DNA of 64,000 bases from Thiomicrorhabdus sp963677355 (GCA_963677355.2 CAXXXQ010000003.1:372001-436000), one strand, 5' to 3'; shown: positions 1-9,729, counted from the stretch's first letter. Numbers and translations are program-made. Notes: generated from the sequence alone by a model not told the origin.

Positions 1-651
1 GACAATCGCTTGTTTGGTTTCATCGGAAACTTCAAGTTGATCGTTGAATGTGCTTTGGTTTTTCATCTGTTCATACTTTTTTCGAGCTTGTTTGGGAACT
101 TTGAATTTGAAGTCGTCGTAGCTGTTATCCGGCTCGGGGATGGTGAATTTGATTTTAGGGTCTGAAAAGATATTTTCGATCTGTTTGATAAATTTTTCGG
201 TATTGAATAGAATGCGACTTTTCGAAGACAGCGTGATTCTGGCGTACTCTGCGGCAGTGTAATCTTTGTTTTTAATGATCTTTCGAGCGATGTGTTTTTG
301 ATCGTCGGGAACAAAAGGCTGTATCGCTTTCATAAAATCCCGTTTTTCGAGTTGCATGGTTTGCGCTAGAGCCATTTCTCTAGCTTCTTTAAGTTTCTCT
401 TTAATCAGAAATAGATAGTTGGTTGCCAGGATGATGGTTAGCACGAGCAGGGCAATAATGGCGACCAGAACCAGATCGCTGTATAGGTAGGTAAATAAAG
501 TCACGGCGGCACAGAAAGAAAGCCATAGAGCAGTGATTTTGATAATGCCGGGCTTTTCGATATACCAAGGATAGTACAATTCCTCCTTCATGAGGGTGGT
601 ATCAATATCAAGAAGTTGTTGTAAAGCGGATAGGTGATCGAAACGTTTCAT
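1..651 (-). CDS. Hypothetical inner-membrane protein, 3' end outside window
   Basis: Reading the minus strand from the ATG at 651 gives 217 codons with no stop before the window edge, so the C-terminus is missing. The protein starts MKRFDHLSALQQLL. It has two adjacent hydrophobic segments at about residues 45-85, then a charged cytoplasmic-looking region with helical heptads and a mixed Lys/Asp/Glu tail. I recognise no domain. The gene lies 20 bp downstream of the HDOD gene on the same strand and may be cotranscribed with it. An overlapping minus-strand frame at 63-314 is out of phase and rich in Ser/Lys; I regard it as a shadow. Confidence 0.7.
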   Translation of the reverse strand, partial: MKRFDHLSALQQLLDIDTTLMKEELYYPWYIEKPGIIKITALWLSFCAAVTLFTYLYSDLVLVAIIALLVLTIILATNYLFLIKEKLKEAREMALAQTMQLEKRDFMKAIQPFVPDDQKHIARKIIKNKDYTAAEYARITLSSKSRILFNTEKFIKQIENIFSDPKIKFTIPEPDNSYDDFKFKVPKQARKKYEQMKNQSTFNDQLEVSDETKQAIV

Positions 652-671
652 TATAAGTTACCAAAGACCGG

Positions 672-1532
672 CTAATGACTGCCTGTGGAAATCCCAATAG
701 AATTCCCCCACTTGATAATAGCCGAATTAGCTGCTTTGATCGCGTTTTCCGGGAGGTCGAGTTCGGCCAGACCGAGGTTGCGGTATTCTTTTAGTTCCTG
801 AGTGATATATTGATCACCTGAGGTGCTGCTGACAACGAAGTTGGCAACCATGACGAGCGCGATGATATGACGAACTTTTTGGTCGTTTGCGGTTTTCAGG
901 GCAAATTGAGTGTCGTGGTGTAAAAGGATCGATTTGTAAACATCTGCCGAGATATGCCATTTTTTTGCGATATAGGTTCCCAAGTAGGCGTGAGTGGTTC
1001 CATAGTGAGTCTCTTCTTTCTGATAGCCGGAAATCGGATTGGAAAGCTGGGTTTTTAAGAGTTCGAAGTAATTTTCGGGATCGATTTTGGAAAGATAAAT
1101 GGCGCCTACATTTTGCATTAGACCAGCCATATAAGCTTCCGCGCGGGTGACATCAAATACCCAATAAGATAGTTCTGCCGCCGCTAAACCGACTTTGGCA
1201 CCATGAAGCAGAATCGCCTTTTCTTCTGCGGTCTGGGCGATTATATTAGTGAGGCTGCTGGAGAGAAAAATATTGTAGATTTCGTCTAACCCCAAAACAT
1301 TCACAGCCGCTTTAGCATCGGTTATCTCGCTTTTTTCACCGGTGATATTAGTGTTTACCAGCGTTAAAAATTCGCCTAGCAGTTCAGGGTTGTGGCTGAT
1401 TAAATTGGCGATGGTGACGGTGTTCGGGTATTTCTTATTTAACTCTTCCTGAAGGAGCACGACTTCTTCCGGAATGGTCGGAACGGACGTTTCAGAAAAT
1501 ATTTGCGCTGCTTTGGAAAGTTGCTGCTGCAT
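672..1532 (-). CDS. HDOD domain signalling protein
   Basis: A protein of 286 residues whose body is an HDOD domain, a catalytically dead relative of HD phosphohydrolases found in bacterial signal transduction and taxis systems. Visible features are the N-terminal 'VPTIPEEVVLLQEEL' helix, 'ISHNPELLGEFLTLVNT', the 'VGLAAAELSYWVF' region, and the HD-like 'ILLHHD' stretch near residue 215. A longer frame begins at a TTG at 1580. I prefer the ATG at 1532 because the family domain begins right there and the extra 16 residues look unrelated. A second, divergent HDOD paralogue sits at 30301-31140. The output partner is unknown. Confidence 0.85.
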   Translation of the reverse strand: MQQQLSKAAQIFSETSVPTIPEEVVLLQEELNKKYPNTVTIANLISHNPELLGEFLTLVNTNITGEKSEITDAKAAVNVLGLDEIYNIFLSSSLTNIIAQTAEEKAILLHGAKVGLAAAELSYWVFDVTRAEAYMAGLMQNVGAIYLSKIDPENYFELLKTQLSNPISGYQKEETHYGTTHAYLGTYIAKKWHISADVYKSILLHHDTQFALKTANDQKVRHIIALVMVANFVVSSTSGDQYITQELKEYRNLGLAELDLPENAIKAANSAIIKWGNSIGISTGSH

Positions 1533-1785
1533 TAAATACCACGCTGTTAAACAGACTTGCTGACAGGTCGAGGGCAGCAAGATTTTGATCTCATTAATGC
1601 AATCTTAAACGAAAAGTGCGTATCTAAGAAGCAATATAGTGATTGATCGTGTTTTTCCTTTTCTTAACTTACCCGTTCTTTCGCATGTCTATAGCGTTTA
1701 GTGTTAGTCTTTGGTGTTGCTAAGGTTTTGAATTTAAGGATGTTTTGTTAATATAGTAATTAATTCATCAACTCGAAGCCTTTGG

Positions 1786-2589
1786 ATGTTATTGAACATG
1801 TTTATTGCAACGGGACAATCCAATTACTCTCTGTATTCGCAAGCGCCTAAGGCGATTGCGGGAGTACAGGCTGTTGCTCAACTTAATCAGCAGATTACCA
1901 CCAACCGGATTGACGCGGACGTTTCTCAACTGAATTCGCAAACTGCCAGACCAATCAACTATTCCCCCTCTATAAAAGACGACCGCGCCACCCAGGTGCC
2001 GAATGCCGATGATTCAATCGCAGACGGTAGTAACTTGGTTCAAGCAAAAAGTTCCGGGCAATCGCAACAAGCGGATTTGCAAATTCAACAGGTGATTCAG
2101 CAGCTCAAAGCACGGGATACCGAAGTTAGAGCGCATGAAATGGCTCATTTGGCCGTAGCGGGGCAATATGCACAAGGGATGAGCTTTACTTATCAGACGG
2201 GGCCGGACGGTAGGCAATATGCGATCGGTGGTGAAGTAGGGATTGATTCGGCACCGGTTGCAGGCGACCCGCAAGCGACTATTGAAAAAGCGAGAGTTAT
2301 TCAGCGAGCCGCCTTGGCGCCGGCAGAACCTTCAAACCAAGATCAAAGAGTCGCACAAGCGGCTTCACAAATGATGGCACAAGCGCAGACCGAATTGATG
2401 CTTGCTGAAAAAGAGGAAATGACTACGGTGGCTGCAGATGACCCTGAGTCGACAGGTTCTATTGAACAAGCTGAAAATTCGAGTGCAGTTACCGAGAAGA
2501 TAGCGGTTTCAGAGTCTGCCGATAATTGGAATGGCGCAATTCAGGAAAGGCAACAGTTTGCAGTCAGATTGCAGATTGCTGCCGGTTAA
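1786..2589 (+). CDS. Putative zinc metalloprotease of the SprA/CJM1_0395 type
   Basis: A 267-residue protein with a low-complexity Gln/Ser/Ala-rich N-terminal third. A conserved core follows, 'DTEVRAHEMAHLAVAG', holding an HExxH zinc motif at His117/His121. After it come 'SFTYQTGPDGRQYAIGGEV' and a GDPxATIEKA-type stretch. This arrangement is typical of the SprA-related family (PF12118), usually annotated as a putative metalloprotease. There is no signal peptide. The C-terminus (residues 190-267) is acidic and Gln-rich and looks disordered. Family members are predicted, not proven, proteases. The ATG at 1786 has a weak ribosome-binding site; a second in-frame ATG lies 12 nt further on. Confidence 0.75.
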   Translation: MLLNMFIATGQSNYSLYSQAPKAIAGVQAVAQLNQQITTNRIDADVSQLNSQTARPINYSPSIKDDRATQVPNADDSIADGSNLVQAKSSGQSQQADLQIQQVIQQLKARDTEVRAHEMAHLAVAGQYAQGMSFTYQTGPDGRQYAIGGEVGIDSAPVAGDPQATIEKARVIQRAALAPAEPSNQDQRVAQAASQMMAQAQTELMLAEKEEMTTVAADDPESTGSIEQAENSSAVTEKIAVSESADNWNGAIQERQQFAVRLQIAAG

Positions 2590-2625
2590 AGCAGGATCGT
2601 CGTGTTCGAATAGCGCAAGATGGTT

Positions 2626-2946
2626 TTATTCCGCCACCGTACAAAAAGTCTGTTGCATGGCACTCATTAGAGAAAGAATGTTTTTGTCTCTGACTTTGCA
2701 TAAGATCTTGCTGCCCTCTCGACGAGAGGTGATAATCTCTTTTTCACGTAAAATATCGATATGTTGTGAAATATTGCTTTGAGTGGTTCCAACCTGCTTC
2801 ACAATGTCCATGACGGGAAGTTCTTTTTCACCAATTACGCATAGAATTTTAAGTCTTAACGGGTGTCCCATCGCCTTGAGTGCTTTTGAAGCTTTGGTGA
2901 TGTTTTCATCTTTCATTTCAAAAAGAGCGTTTTTGTCTTCGGTCAT
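2626..2946 (-). CDS. ArsR/SmtB family transcriptional repressor
   Basis: A 106-residue winged-helix protein. 'ALKAMGHPLRLKILCVIGE' is the ArsR-family entry helix, 'VMDIVKQVGTTQSNISQHI' the recognition helix-turn-helix, and 'RREGSKILCKVRD' the wing. There are three cysteines, one in the first helix pair, one in the wing and one near the C-terminus ('TFCTVAE'). The first two resemble the thiol pair used by BigR/SqrR-type sulfide sensors, but the classical ELCVCDL metal motif is absent, so the inducer is open. It is divergent from ctpA, and the AT-rich gap 2947-3127 would be its natural operator. Confidence 0.85.
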   Translation of the reverse strand: MTEDKNALFEMKDENITKASKALKAMGHPLRLKILCVIGEKELPVMDIVKQVGTTQSNISQHIDILREKEIITSRREGSKILCKVRDKNILSLMSAMQQTFCTVAE

Positions 2947-3127
2947 TTTTTTATTTCACTATATAACAATATTATTATTTTAAAATTTGACGATAGATTC
3001 TAATGAAAAGCTGGTAATCTGTCACTTAAAGTTAATTTATAATGAACAAATTATTTTTGGGAAGGGTTAGTCTTAATCTTGCTAAGGTAATTCATAGTGA
3101 TCACTCCCTAATTATTTGGAGAATTTA

Positions 3128-4462
3128 GTGAATACAGGGATCAAAAAAACATTATTAGTAAGTTCGGGTGCTGTTTTGGGAGCGTTGATCGCTCTTGGTA
3201 CTACAGTTTGGGCGGATAAAACGGAACAGACCCAAGTTAGCCCTGAGCAGATTTCTATTCCTCTGCAAGAGTTAAGAGCTTTTGTTGAAGTATTTGAACG
3301 TGTTTCACATGACTACGTTGATGAAATTGAAGACAAAAAGTTGTTGGAAGGCGCGATCAGCGGCATGCTTTCCAATCTTGATCCGCATTCGGCCTACCTG
3401 CCTCCGACTGACTTCAAAGAGATGGAAGAGCACACTCGCGGAGAATTTGGTGGTTTGGGCATGGAAGTCGGCATGGAAGACGGTTTTGTCAAAGTTATTT
3501 CGCCAATTGACGACACCCCGGCACAAAAAGCGGGCATTAAAGCGGGTGACCTGATTATTAAGTTGGGTAATGAACCAGTCAAAGGTAAGACTTTGAGCGA
3601 AGCCGTCAAGATTATGCGCGGTAAGCCAGGCACCAAGTTGTTGTTGACGATTGTTCGTAAAGGCGAAGACGCGCCAATTAAAATTGAGATTACCCGTGCG
3701 GTTATTAAGGTGAAAAGCCTAAAACAGCGCATGTTAAAAGATAATGTCGGTTATGCAAGAATCAGCCAATTCCAGCTGAGAACCGGGCCGGATTTGGCAA
3801 AATCGATTGCTAAACTGGAAGAAGAAAACGGCCAGCCTTTGGATGGATTGGTATTGGATCTTAGAAATAACCCGGGCGGCGTGTTGAATGCGGCGGTTCA
3901 AGTTTCCGATGCTTTCTTGGACGAGGGGTTGATTGTCTACACGGAAGGTCGTATCCAAAACTCGAAAATGCGTTTTGAGGCTGAAAAAGGCGATCTGCTC
4001 AACGGTAAGCCGATTGTGGTATTGATCAATGAAGGTTCCGCATCCGCATCGGAAATCGTAGCAGGTGCGCTACAAGATCAAAAGCGTGCCGTTATTGCCG
4101 GGCGCACCAGTTTCGGTAAAGGTTCGGTTCAAACGTTACTGCAACTGAATAACGGCGCGGCGATTAAAGTAACCACGGCACGTTACTATACGCCTTCCGG
4201 AAGATCGATTCAGGCTGAAGGAATTAAACCGGATGTGACGATTGATCTGGTTAAAGTGGAAAAGCTTGAAAAAGAACGTTTGACGGTTAAAGAAAAAGAT
4301 TTGACCGGCCACCTGGAAAACGGCGATGCCGACCACAAAGAGAATGAAGACAAAGTTTCAAAATCCGATGAACTGGAAAAACTTTTGGATGAGGATTATG
4401 AGCTCAATGAAGCGCTTCGTTTGGTGAAAGCAATGGCGCTTGCCCAGCAGATGAAACGTTAA
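3128..4462 (+). CDS. ctpA: Carboxy-terminal processing protease (S41 family)
   Basis: A 444-residue periplasmic serine protease that trims or degrades envelope proteins. Order: an N-terminal signal anchor (residues 8-30), a PDZ domain ('GEFGGLGMEVGMEDGFVKVI' onward, about 105-180), then the tail-specific protease core. The catalytic Ser306 lies in 'GSASASEIV', and the general-base Lys331 lies 25 residues later in 'SFGKGSVQT', the spacing seen in the Prc/CtpA family. I chose the GTG at 3128, preceded by GGAG at 3118-3121, over a TTG at 3116. The C-terminal 60 residues are strongly charged. The DJ-1-type gene follows after 14 bp and is probably cotranscribed. Confidence 0.93.
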   Translation: MNTGIKKTLLVSSGAVLGALIALGTTVWADKTEQTQVSPEQISIPLQELRAFVEVFERVSHDYVDEIEDKKLLEGAISGMLSNLDPHSAYLPPTDFKEMEEHTRGEFGGLGMEVGMEDGFVKVISPIDDTPAQKAGIKAGDLIIKLGNEPVKGKTLSEAVKIMRGKPGTKLLLTIVRKGEDAPIKIEITRAVIKVKSLKQRMLKDNVGYARISQFQLRTGPDLAKSIAKLEEENGQPLDGLVLDLRNNPGGVLNAAVQVSDAFLDEGLIVYTEGRIQNSKMRFEAEKGDLLNGKPIVVLINEGSASASEIVAGALQDQKRAVIAGRTSFGKGSVQTLLQLNNGAAIKVTTARYYTPSGRSIQAEGIKPDVTIDLVKVEKLEKERLTVKEKDLTGHLENGDADHKENEDKVSKSDELEKLLDEDYELNEALRLVKAMALAQQMKR

Positions 4463-4476
4463 CCGCGAAAGGCTGA

Positions 4477-5043
4477 ATGGGTATGAGTGTTAAGAAAGGA
4501 CTGGTCCCGTTAGCTCAGGGTTGCGAAGAGTTGGAAGCCGTCACCATCATCGATATTTTGGTGCGTGGCGGTGTCGAGGTGGTGACGGCGAGCTTGGATG
4601 ACGAACGCATCATTAGCGCCAGTCGAGGCGTTCAACTGGTCGCTCAGACGACACTGGACAAAGTGTTGGCGGAGCAGTTCGATTTAGTGGTTTTGCCGGG
4701 CGGGCTCCCCGGTGCAGACCATCTGGCGAATGATTCGAGAATTCTTGAAAAGCTAAATCACACTTCTGCCGAAGGCGGATTGGTAGCTGCCATCTGTGCG
4801 GCGCCGAAAGTCTTGGTCAAAGCAGGGTTATTGGATAATAAAAAGGCGACCAGTTATCCGGGCGTCATTGACCAGAACCCGGCTCAAGGTATGCAATATC
4901 TTGATCAGTCCGTTGTTGAAGACGGTCAAATCATTACTTCGAAAGGGCCGGGAACGGCGATGGATTTTGCATTAAATTTGCTTGAAAAACTACAAGGTAT
5001 CGAGGTTCGCCGGCAAGTTGAAGCCGGCTTAGTCAGACCCTAG
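4477..5043 (+). CDS. DJ-1/PfpI family protein (YajL-like)
   Basis: A 188-residue protein of the DJ-1/ThiJ/PfpI superfamily. The start 'KGLVPLAQGCEELEAVTIID' holds the conserved Glu of the active site. The nucleophile elbow 'VAAICAAPKVLV' carries the reactive cysteine near residue 106, and 'SKGPGTAMDFALNLLE' is the typical C-terminal motif. Close homologues such as YajL act as redox-sensitive chaperones; glycation-repair (deglycase) activity has been proposed but is disputed. It lies 14 bp after ctpA in the same direction. Confidence 0.9.
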   Translation: MGMSVKKGLVPLAQGCEELEAVTIIDILVRGGVEVVTASLDDERIISASRGVQLVAQTTLDKVLAEQFDLVVLPGGLPGADHLANDSRILEKLNHTSAEGGLVAAICAAPKVLVKAGLLDNKKATSYPGVIDQNPAQGMQYLDQSVVEDGQIITSKGPGTAMDFALNLLEKLQGIEVRRQVEAGLVRP

Positions 5044-5093
5044 CCTTTGTTCATATTGTGACAATATCGTCTTAACGTTTTGGACTATCTGTA

Positions 5094-5528
5094 TTGAAAA
5101 CACTAAACCATATTCTGCTGTCATTCATTGCTCTGATGATCTATATGCAGCCTGTCCATTCGGAAGTCGTTGTTATCGCTAATCCGAATGTGGCCAGTCA
5201 TCAACTCTCTGCTTCCCAGCTAAGCCGCATTTACGCAATGCAGATCAAAACATGGCCAAACGGCCAACCGATCAAGGTCTTTACCTTTGCTCCGCAATCT
5301 AAAGAATACAAAGATTTTGTCATCAATAAAGCTCGAATCCAGCCGCATCAATTAGATCGGCATTGGAAGCGATTGTTGTTTACCGGAACGGGAAGGATTC
5401 CCGTTGAAGTTCCCAATGCTGACGTAATGCTTCGGGAGGTCAGGAAGACCCCCGGCGCCATCGGTTATCTAGAACAGGCCACCCGGACTACAGGAGTCAA
5501 GGTTATCGAGGTGGGGGAAAAACAATGA
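5094..5528 (+). CDS. Periplasmic phosphate-binding-like (PBP-fold) protein
   Basis: A 144-residue secreted protein with a signal peptide ending near residue 23 ('MQPVHS-EVVV'). The mature part resembles one lobe of PstS-like substrate-binding proteins: 'IANPNVASHQLSASQLSRIY', 'WPNGQPIKVF', 'HWKRLLFTGTGRIPVEV' and 'VRKTPGAIGYLEQ'. It is about half the size of a true PstS and has no transporter genes nearby. The start is a TTG at 5094. The stop overlaps the porin start (ATGA), and a GGDEF/EAL sensor follows. A role as ligand-sensing partner of that sensor is plausible but unproven. Confidence 0.8.
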   Translation: MKTLNHILLSFIALMIYMQPVHSEVVVIANPNVASHQLSASQLSRIYAMQIKTWPNGQPIKVFTFAPQSKEYKDFVINKARIQPHQLDRHWKRLLFTGTGRIPVEVPNADVMLREVRKTPGAIGYLEQATRTTGVKVIEVGEKQ

Positions 5529-6832
5529 AAAAACTGACGTTTTTAGCACCTTTATTTATCTTATTTTCGTTTACGAGTCCGGCGTTTGCCATCTCTTTGA
5601 ACGATGATATCGAGTTGCATGGTTTTGCTTCGCAAAGTTATGTGTACAGTCCTGACAGTCCTTATGCCGGTACACAAACGGAAGACGGCAGTTTCGATTT
5701 CCGTGAATTAGGGTTGAACCTGTCGTGGAATATGGATGAGAAAACTCGCATTACCGGTCAAGTATTAAGCCGGGATTTCGGCGAGAGAGCGGATGCCGAA
5801 ACCGGCGTTGATTTTCTGTTATTGGATCGAGTGATCATTCAGGAACCAACCCATTCTTTTGGGGTACGCCTCGGGCGAGTCAAAAATGATTTCGGTTTAT
5901 ACAACTCGTCGCGTGACGTACCGAGTGCGCGTCCCGGGCTGGAAGTGCCGCAATCGGTCTATTTTGATTCGTTTAGAGATACATTTTTATCGGTGGACGG
6001 TGTTAATTTGTATGGTAACGCTTTAGGTGAAGCAGGTCTTATGGAATGGAATGTGTTTTACGGCGATAGGGATATCGATAGTAAATACATGGAATATTAT
6101 GCCTTGGGAGGGCCGGCCGAAGGGGATTACGAGCTTGATAAAATCTTTGGTGCAAAGCTGGTTTTTGAACCAAGTCAGCTTTCCGGGCTCAAACTTGGTT
6201 TAAGCGGTATCCGTTCCGGACTTAATTTGAACAAAACTCAATCGTTACAAGATGCTCAGATAGCGTTAAGCAGCCAGTTTGGCAATTTAGGAATCAATCC
6301 TTTTGACGGTTTTAGTGCGCAGGAACAAGCTGTACTCGGTGGTCATGTTGTACAGAATTTGAATAAGTATGTCGTTAAAAACGAGGTTGATATCGCATTT
6401 TTAATGGCTTCGTTACAGTACAGTTATGATGACTTGTTGCTGTCGGCGGAGTATATGCAAATTCATCTGGATAACACTTCGGAATTCGCGTTAATCGGTG
6501 AAAGAAGCCTCACTTCTATGGTTGAAGGTTTCTATGTTCAGGCAGAATGGTTTCCTCAATCCGATCTAGTGACCTTAATTCGTTATGAAGAACTGTTCTT
6601 AAACAGCGACCAACCTGTGGAGTACCTTGCTCGGCCTTATGATCAAACTCACGGTTACCAAAAAGCTTGGACGGTTGGTGCAAAATGGTTCATCAACAAG
6701 AACTGGAGTTTAGGTGGGCAAATCGCCTTTAACGAGGGAACGGCATGGGCACCGGTTTATGACGGCATGGAAGATAACCCGACCAGTAAGTTCTGGAAAG
6801 TGTATCGTGCCGCAGTAACGTTTCAATTTTAG
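5525..6832 (+). CDS. Outer-membrane porin-like beta-barrel protein
   Basis: A 435-residue protein with a clear signal peptide (residues 1-22, 'FTSPAFA-ISLN'). The body alternates polar and aromatic residues as expected for outer-membrane strands, and the last residue is Phe ('RAAVTFQF'), the usual Bam-recognition end. 'LHGFASQSYVYSPDSPY' and 'GVRLGRVKNDFGLYNSSRD' resemble proteins annotated as porins near PstS-like or cyclic-di-GMP genes. Translation is coupled to the upstream gene through a 4-base overlap, and the sensor gene starts 15 bp downstream. No substrate can be assigned. Confidence 0.8.
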   Translation: MKKLTFLAPLFILFSFTSPAFAISLNDDIELHGFASQSYVYSPDSPYAGTQTEDGSFDFRELGLNLSWNMDEKTRITGQVLSRDFGERADAETGVDFLLLDRVIIQEPTHSFGVRLGRVKNDFGLYNSSRDVPSARPGLEVPQSVYFDSFRDTFLSVDGVNLYGNALGEAGLMEWNVFYGDRDIDSKYMEYYALGGPAEGDYELDKIFGAKLVFEPSQLSGLKLGLSGIRSGLNLNKTQSLQDAQIALSSQFGNLGINPFDGFSAQEQAVLGGHVVQNLNKYVVKNEVDIAFLMASLQYSYDDLLLSAEYMQIHLDNTSEFALIGERSLTSMVEGFYVQAEWFPQSDLVTLIRYEELFLNSDQPVEYLARPYDQTHGYQKAWTVGAKWFINKNWSLGGQIAFNEGTAWAPVYDGMEDNPTSKFWKVYRAAVTFQF

Positions 6833-6847
6833 TTCATGAATTAATCT

Positions 6848-9697
6848 ATGTTTGTCAGTATCCGCTGGAAGGCCATATTTTTATTAAGCGTGATTATGCT
6901 TTTGGTCACGCTGGCTTGGGTTGGCCGCAGCGTTTACCATGATCTTCTGACTTACCGGGAAGCGATTCGGGAGGATCAGGATCGCTATCAAAATACGCTC
7001 GACCAACTCATCAACGACAATTTCCTCAAACTCTCCCAGTATGGGCAGTTGATAGGGGATTATGGCTTTATCAAATCCGCTAACCGATATGCGGAACCTA
7101 ATATTTTACAAGAGCAGCTTTCGGCCAAATGGTTTGATCTGAACCTGAATATCGGAGTCGATTATATTTCTGTAATGAACGACGAGGGGGAGTCGATCGT
7201 CAGTGCCCATCAATTTGTCGATCAGTCGGCGTTACAGCGTTTTCACAATGCATTAGATCTGTTTTCCAACAATTTACAAGAGGACTGGGTCAAGAAAATC
7301 GTTTATTGCGATAGCCACTGTTCGCAAGTGGTTTCGGAACCTTTCTTTTTTGCCGACGGTAGCAAAGGCCACATTGTTATCGGCCAGAATATGACCGATC
7401 TGGTTTCTCGCTACCATGCCATCAGCGAGGCGAATATTGCGGTGTTGATTCACCAACCCAAGACTCGGCAAACACCGTTTTATATCGATAATTGGCAAGC
7501 TAGATTGTGGGCGGCCAATGACTTTCAAAATACGTTGGATTTATTGGGGACAATCAGTAGCAAGCAGAGCAATGTCAATAACATCTATTTCGATGACTCG
7601 TTATGGAATATTTGGCGTAGCGAATATCGCGTTAATAAGCTGCTGCCGCGTAACTATTTTCAAGTCGGTTCACCGGCTATTTACGTCAATATTATCGATA
7701 ACGGCGAACAGAAAGTTTTAGTTAAGCAAGAGCTGATCAATCAGGTTTTGGCTGGCTTGCTGGCTTGGTTATTTGCCGTGACGTTGATTGTTATGGCGCT
7801 TTTGGGACCTATTCAGCGTATTCTGCGAGTGGTTCAAGTCATGGCGTTACTGCCAAAACAGCAATTTGATCAGGTTAGAAAGAATTTTGCGGTGAAAAAG
7901 GCGGCCACTCGTGACGAACTGACCGAGTTGGAAAACAGTACTTTGTTGCTAACGGACAATCTTGAGGCTTTGCAAGATCAGGTCGAGAGCACTAATGACC
8001 AGTTACGGGAACAGATATTAACCGTTACCCGCTCCAAAGACTTCTTGCAGCGCTTGTTCGACAATGCCAATCTGTTTATTCTCACTCAAGACACCTTTTA
8101 CCGTTTCACCCAAAGTAACGCTTTTTTTGACCACTATTTCATGACCGAACAGCAAAAGGCTTTTGTCGATTTGTTAATTGATGATGCCGATAGGAACGAG
8201 TTGATTCAGAAGAGTGTGGACCTGTTGGCGCAGAAAATCGCTAGCTTTCAACAGGAAGTGTGGATGAAAACGAAAGGCAACCAGCTCTTGATGGTGGCTT
8301 GGACTCATACTTTGGTGGCGAGTGAAAACGGCGTTAACCAGATTCTGTCGATCGGTATCGATATTACTCAGCGAAAGCAAGATGAGCATGCGCTACAGTG
8401 GTTGGCGAATAACGACAGTTTGACGCAGATCGGCAACCGTCGGGTATTTCATGCCACTTTGGAAAAAATGTTGGCGCAAAAAAGTGAAGGCGCCGTGGTC
8501 TTTATCGATGTCAATCGTTTCAAACAGATTAATGATATTTACGGCCACTTGGTCGGTGATCAGGTATTGATTGAAATTGCCGACAAGTTAAAAAGTCATG
8601 TACGTGAAAAAGATTTGGTATGCCGCTTGGCCGGGGATGAATTTACGCTGATTTTGGCCGGTGTAAATCAAAAATCGCTGCAAAAAATACTGATTCAACT
8701 CGCTTCACACTTGAGCGGTACTTTGGTGTTGGATGATGAGCGTAGAGTTGACTATACCGCCAGCTTAGGGGCGGCACTGTTCCCCGAACACGGCGAAGAT
8801 CCGCAAACGCTGATTGTGCATTCGGATATGGCGATGTATCAAGCGAAAAAGAAAGGCCTGAACCACTGGCATATTTTTGATTTTGGTGATGATTCTTTAC
8901 AAGAGCAGAAGGATGAACACCGTTTGATGGCTACCTTGCGTAAAGCCTTGCAAGAGAATTTGTTTGAACTGAAATTGCAGCCGATTATGTCGATAGCCAC
9001 TAAAGAGATCAGCCACTATGAAGTGCTGTTGAGGTTGAAAGACGAAGACGGTAATGTCATTTCGCCCGGTAGTTTTATTCCGGTTGCCGAGAGGGTTGGT
9101 CTGATCAATGAACTGGATACTTGGGTGGTGACTAATATCTTCGAAAAAATCAAAGAGTGTGGCCCGGAGCGAACCGGTTCGATTAAGTTTTCGATCAATA
9201 TTTCCGCGCCGAGTTTGCAGGACCAGTATTTCGCCAATAAGATTTTTATGTTGAGCCAGCAGCATGATATTGAACCGGATAGGTTTATTATCGAATTGAC
9301 CGAAACCGCGTATATCGATAATTTAGATCAGGTATTGAAGAATCTGAATTATTTGCACGAGCAAGGTTTTGCCATTGCATTGGATGACTTCGGTGTCGGT
9401 TTTTCTTCGTTCAGTTACATGAAAAAACTGCCGTTAAGTTATATCAAACTGGACGGTTCTTACATAAAAGACCTGTGCGAAAACGAGAAAAACCGCGCCT
9501 TTATCGAAAGTGTGGTGATTATGGCCAAGGCGTTTAATATGTTGACCATCGCCGAATATGTGCAGGACGTGAATACGCTCAATATTCTGGAAGAGATCGG
9601 CGTCGACTATGCACAAGGTTATTTGATCGGTAGAGCCGAACCGCAGATTCTATCCAGTGAGCAGGTGCAATTTGTTCAGCAAAGTTTCGAGTATTAA
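6848..9697 (+). CDS. Membrane sensor with PAS, GGDEF and EAL domains
   Basis: A 949-residue cyclic-di-GMP enzyme. A transmembrane helix (residues 7-28) and another near 300-320 frame a large periplasmic sensor of CACHE/CHASE type. A HAMP-like linker and coiled coil, then a PAS domain (about 395-510), follow. In the GGDEF domain (520-670) the signature is AGDEF and an intact RxxD inhibitory site (R-E-K-D) sits five residues before it. The EAL domain (690-940) has EVLLR in place of EALLR and keeps 'DDFGVGFSSFSYMKKLPLSY' and the ELTE motif. Both activities are therefore possible. It is the third gene of a unit with a PBP-like protein and a porin. Confidence 0.92.
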   Translation: MFVSIRWKAIFLLSVIMLLVTLAWVGRSVYHDLLTYREAIREDQDRYQNTLDQLINDNFLKLSQYGQLIGDYGFIKSANRYAEPNILQEQLSAKWFDLNLNIGVDYISVMNDEGESIVSAHQFVDQSALQRFHNALDLFSNNLQEDWVKKIVYCDSHCSQVVSEPFFFADGSKGHIVIGQNMTDLVSRYHAISEANIAVLIHQPKTRQTPFYIDNWQARLWAANDFQNTLDLLGTISSKQSNVNNIYFDDSLWNIWRSEYRVNKLLPRNYFQVGSPAIYVNIIDNGEQKVLVKQELINQVLAGLLAWLFAVTLIVMALLGPIQRILRVVQVMALLPKQQFDQVRKNFAVKKAATRDELTELENSTLLLTDNLEALQDQVESTNDQLREQILTVTRSKDFLQRLFDNANLFILTQDTFYRFTQSNAFFDHYFMTEQQKAFVDLLIDDADRNELIQKSVDLLAQKIASFQQEVWMKTKGNQLLMVAWTHTLVASENGVNQILSIGIDITQRKQDEHALQWLANNDSLTQIGNRRVFHATLEKMLAQKSEGAVVFIDVNRFKQINDIYGHLVGDQVLIEIADKLKSHVREKDLVCRLAGDEFTLILAGVNQKSLQKILIQLASHLSGTLVLDDERRVDYTASLGAALFPEHGEDPQTLIVHSDMAMYQAKKKGLNHWHIFDFGDDSLQEQKDEHRLMATLRKALQENLFELKLQPIMSIATKEISHYEVLLRLKDEDGNVISPGSFIPVAERVGLINELDTWVVTNIFEKIKECGPERTGSIKFSINISAPSLQDQYFANKIFMLSQQHDIEPDRFIIELTETAYIDNLDQVLKNLNYLHEQGFAIALDDFGVGFSSFSYMKKLPLSYIKLDGSYIKDLCENEKNRAFIESVVIMAKAFNMLTIAEYVQDVNTLNILEEIGVDYAQGYLIGRAEPQILSSEQVQFVQQSFEY

Positions 9698-9729
9698 TTC
9701 GCTCTAATCTGCTTGTTATCATTTTCCTA

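Noticed and set aside
1533..1580. TTG start for the first HDOD protein
   Set aside because: The added 16 residues are not family-like and the domain begins exactly at the ATG at 1532.
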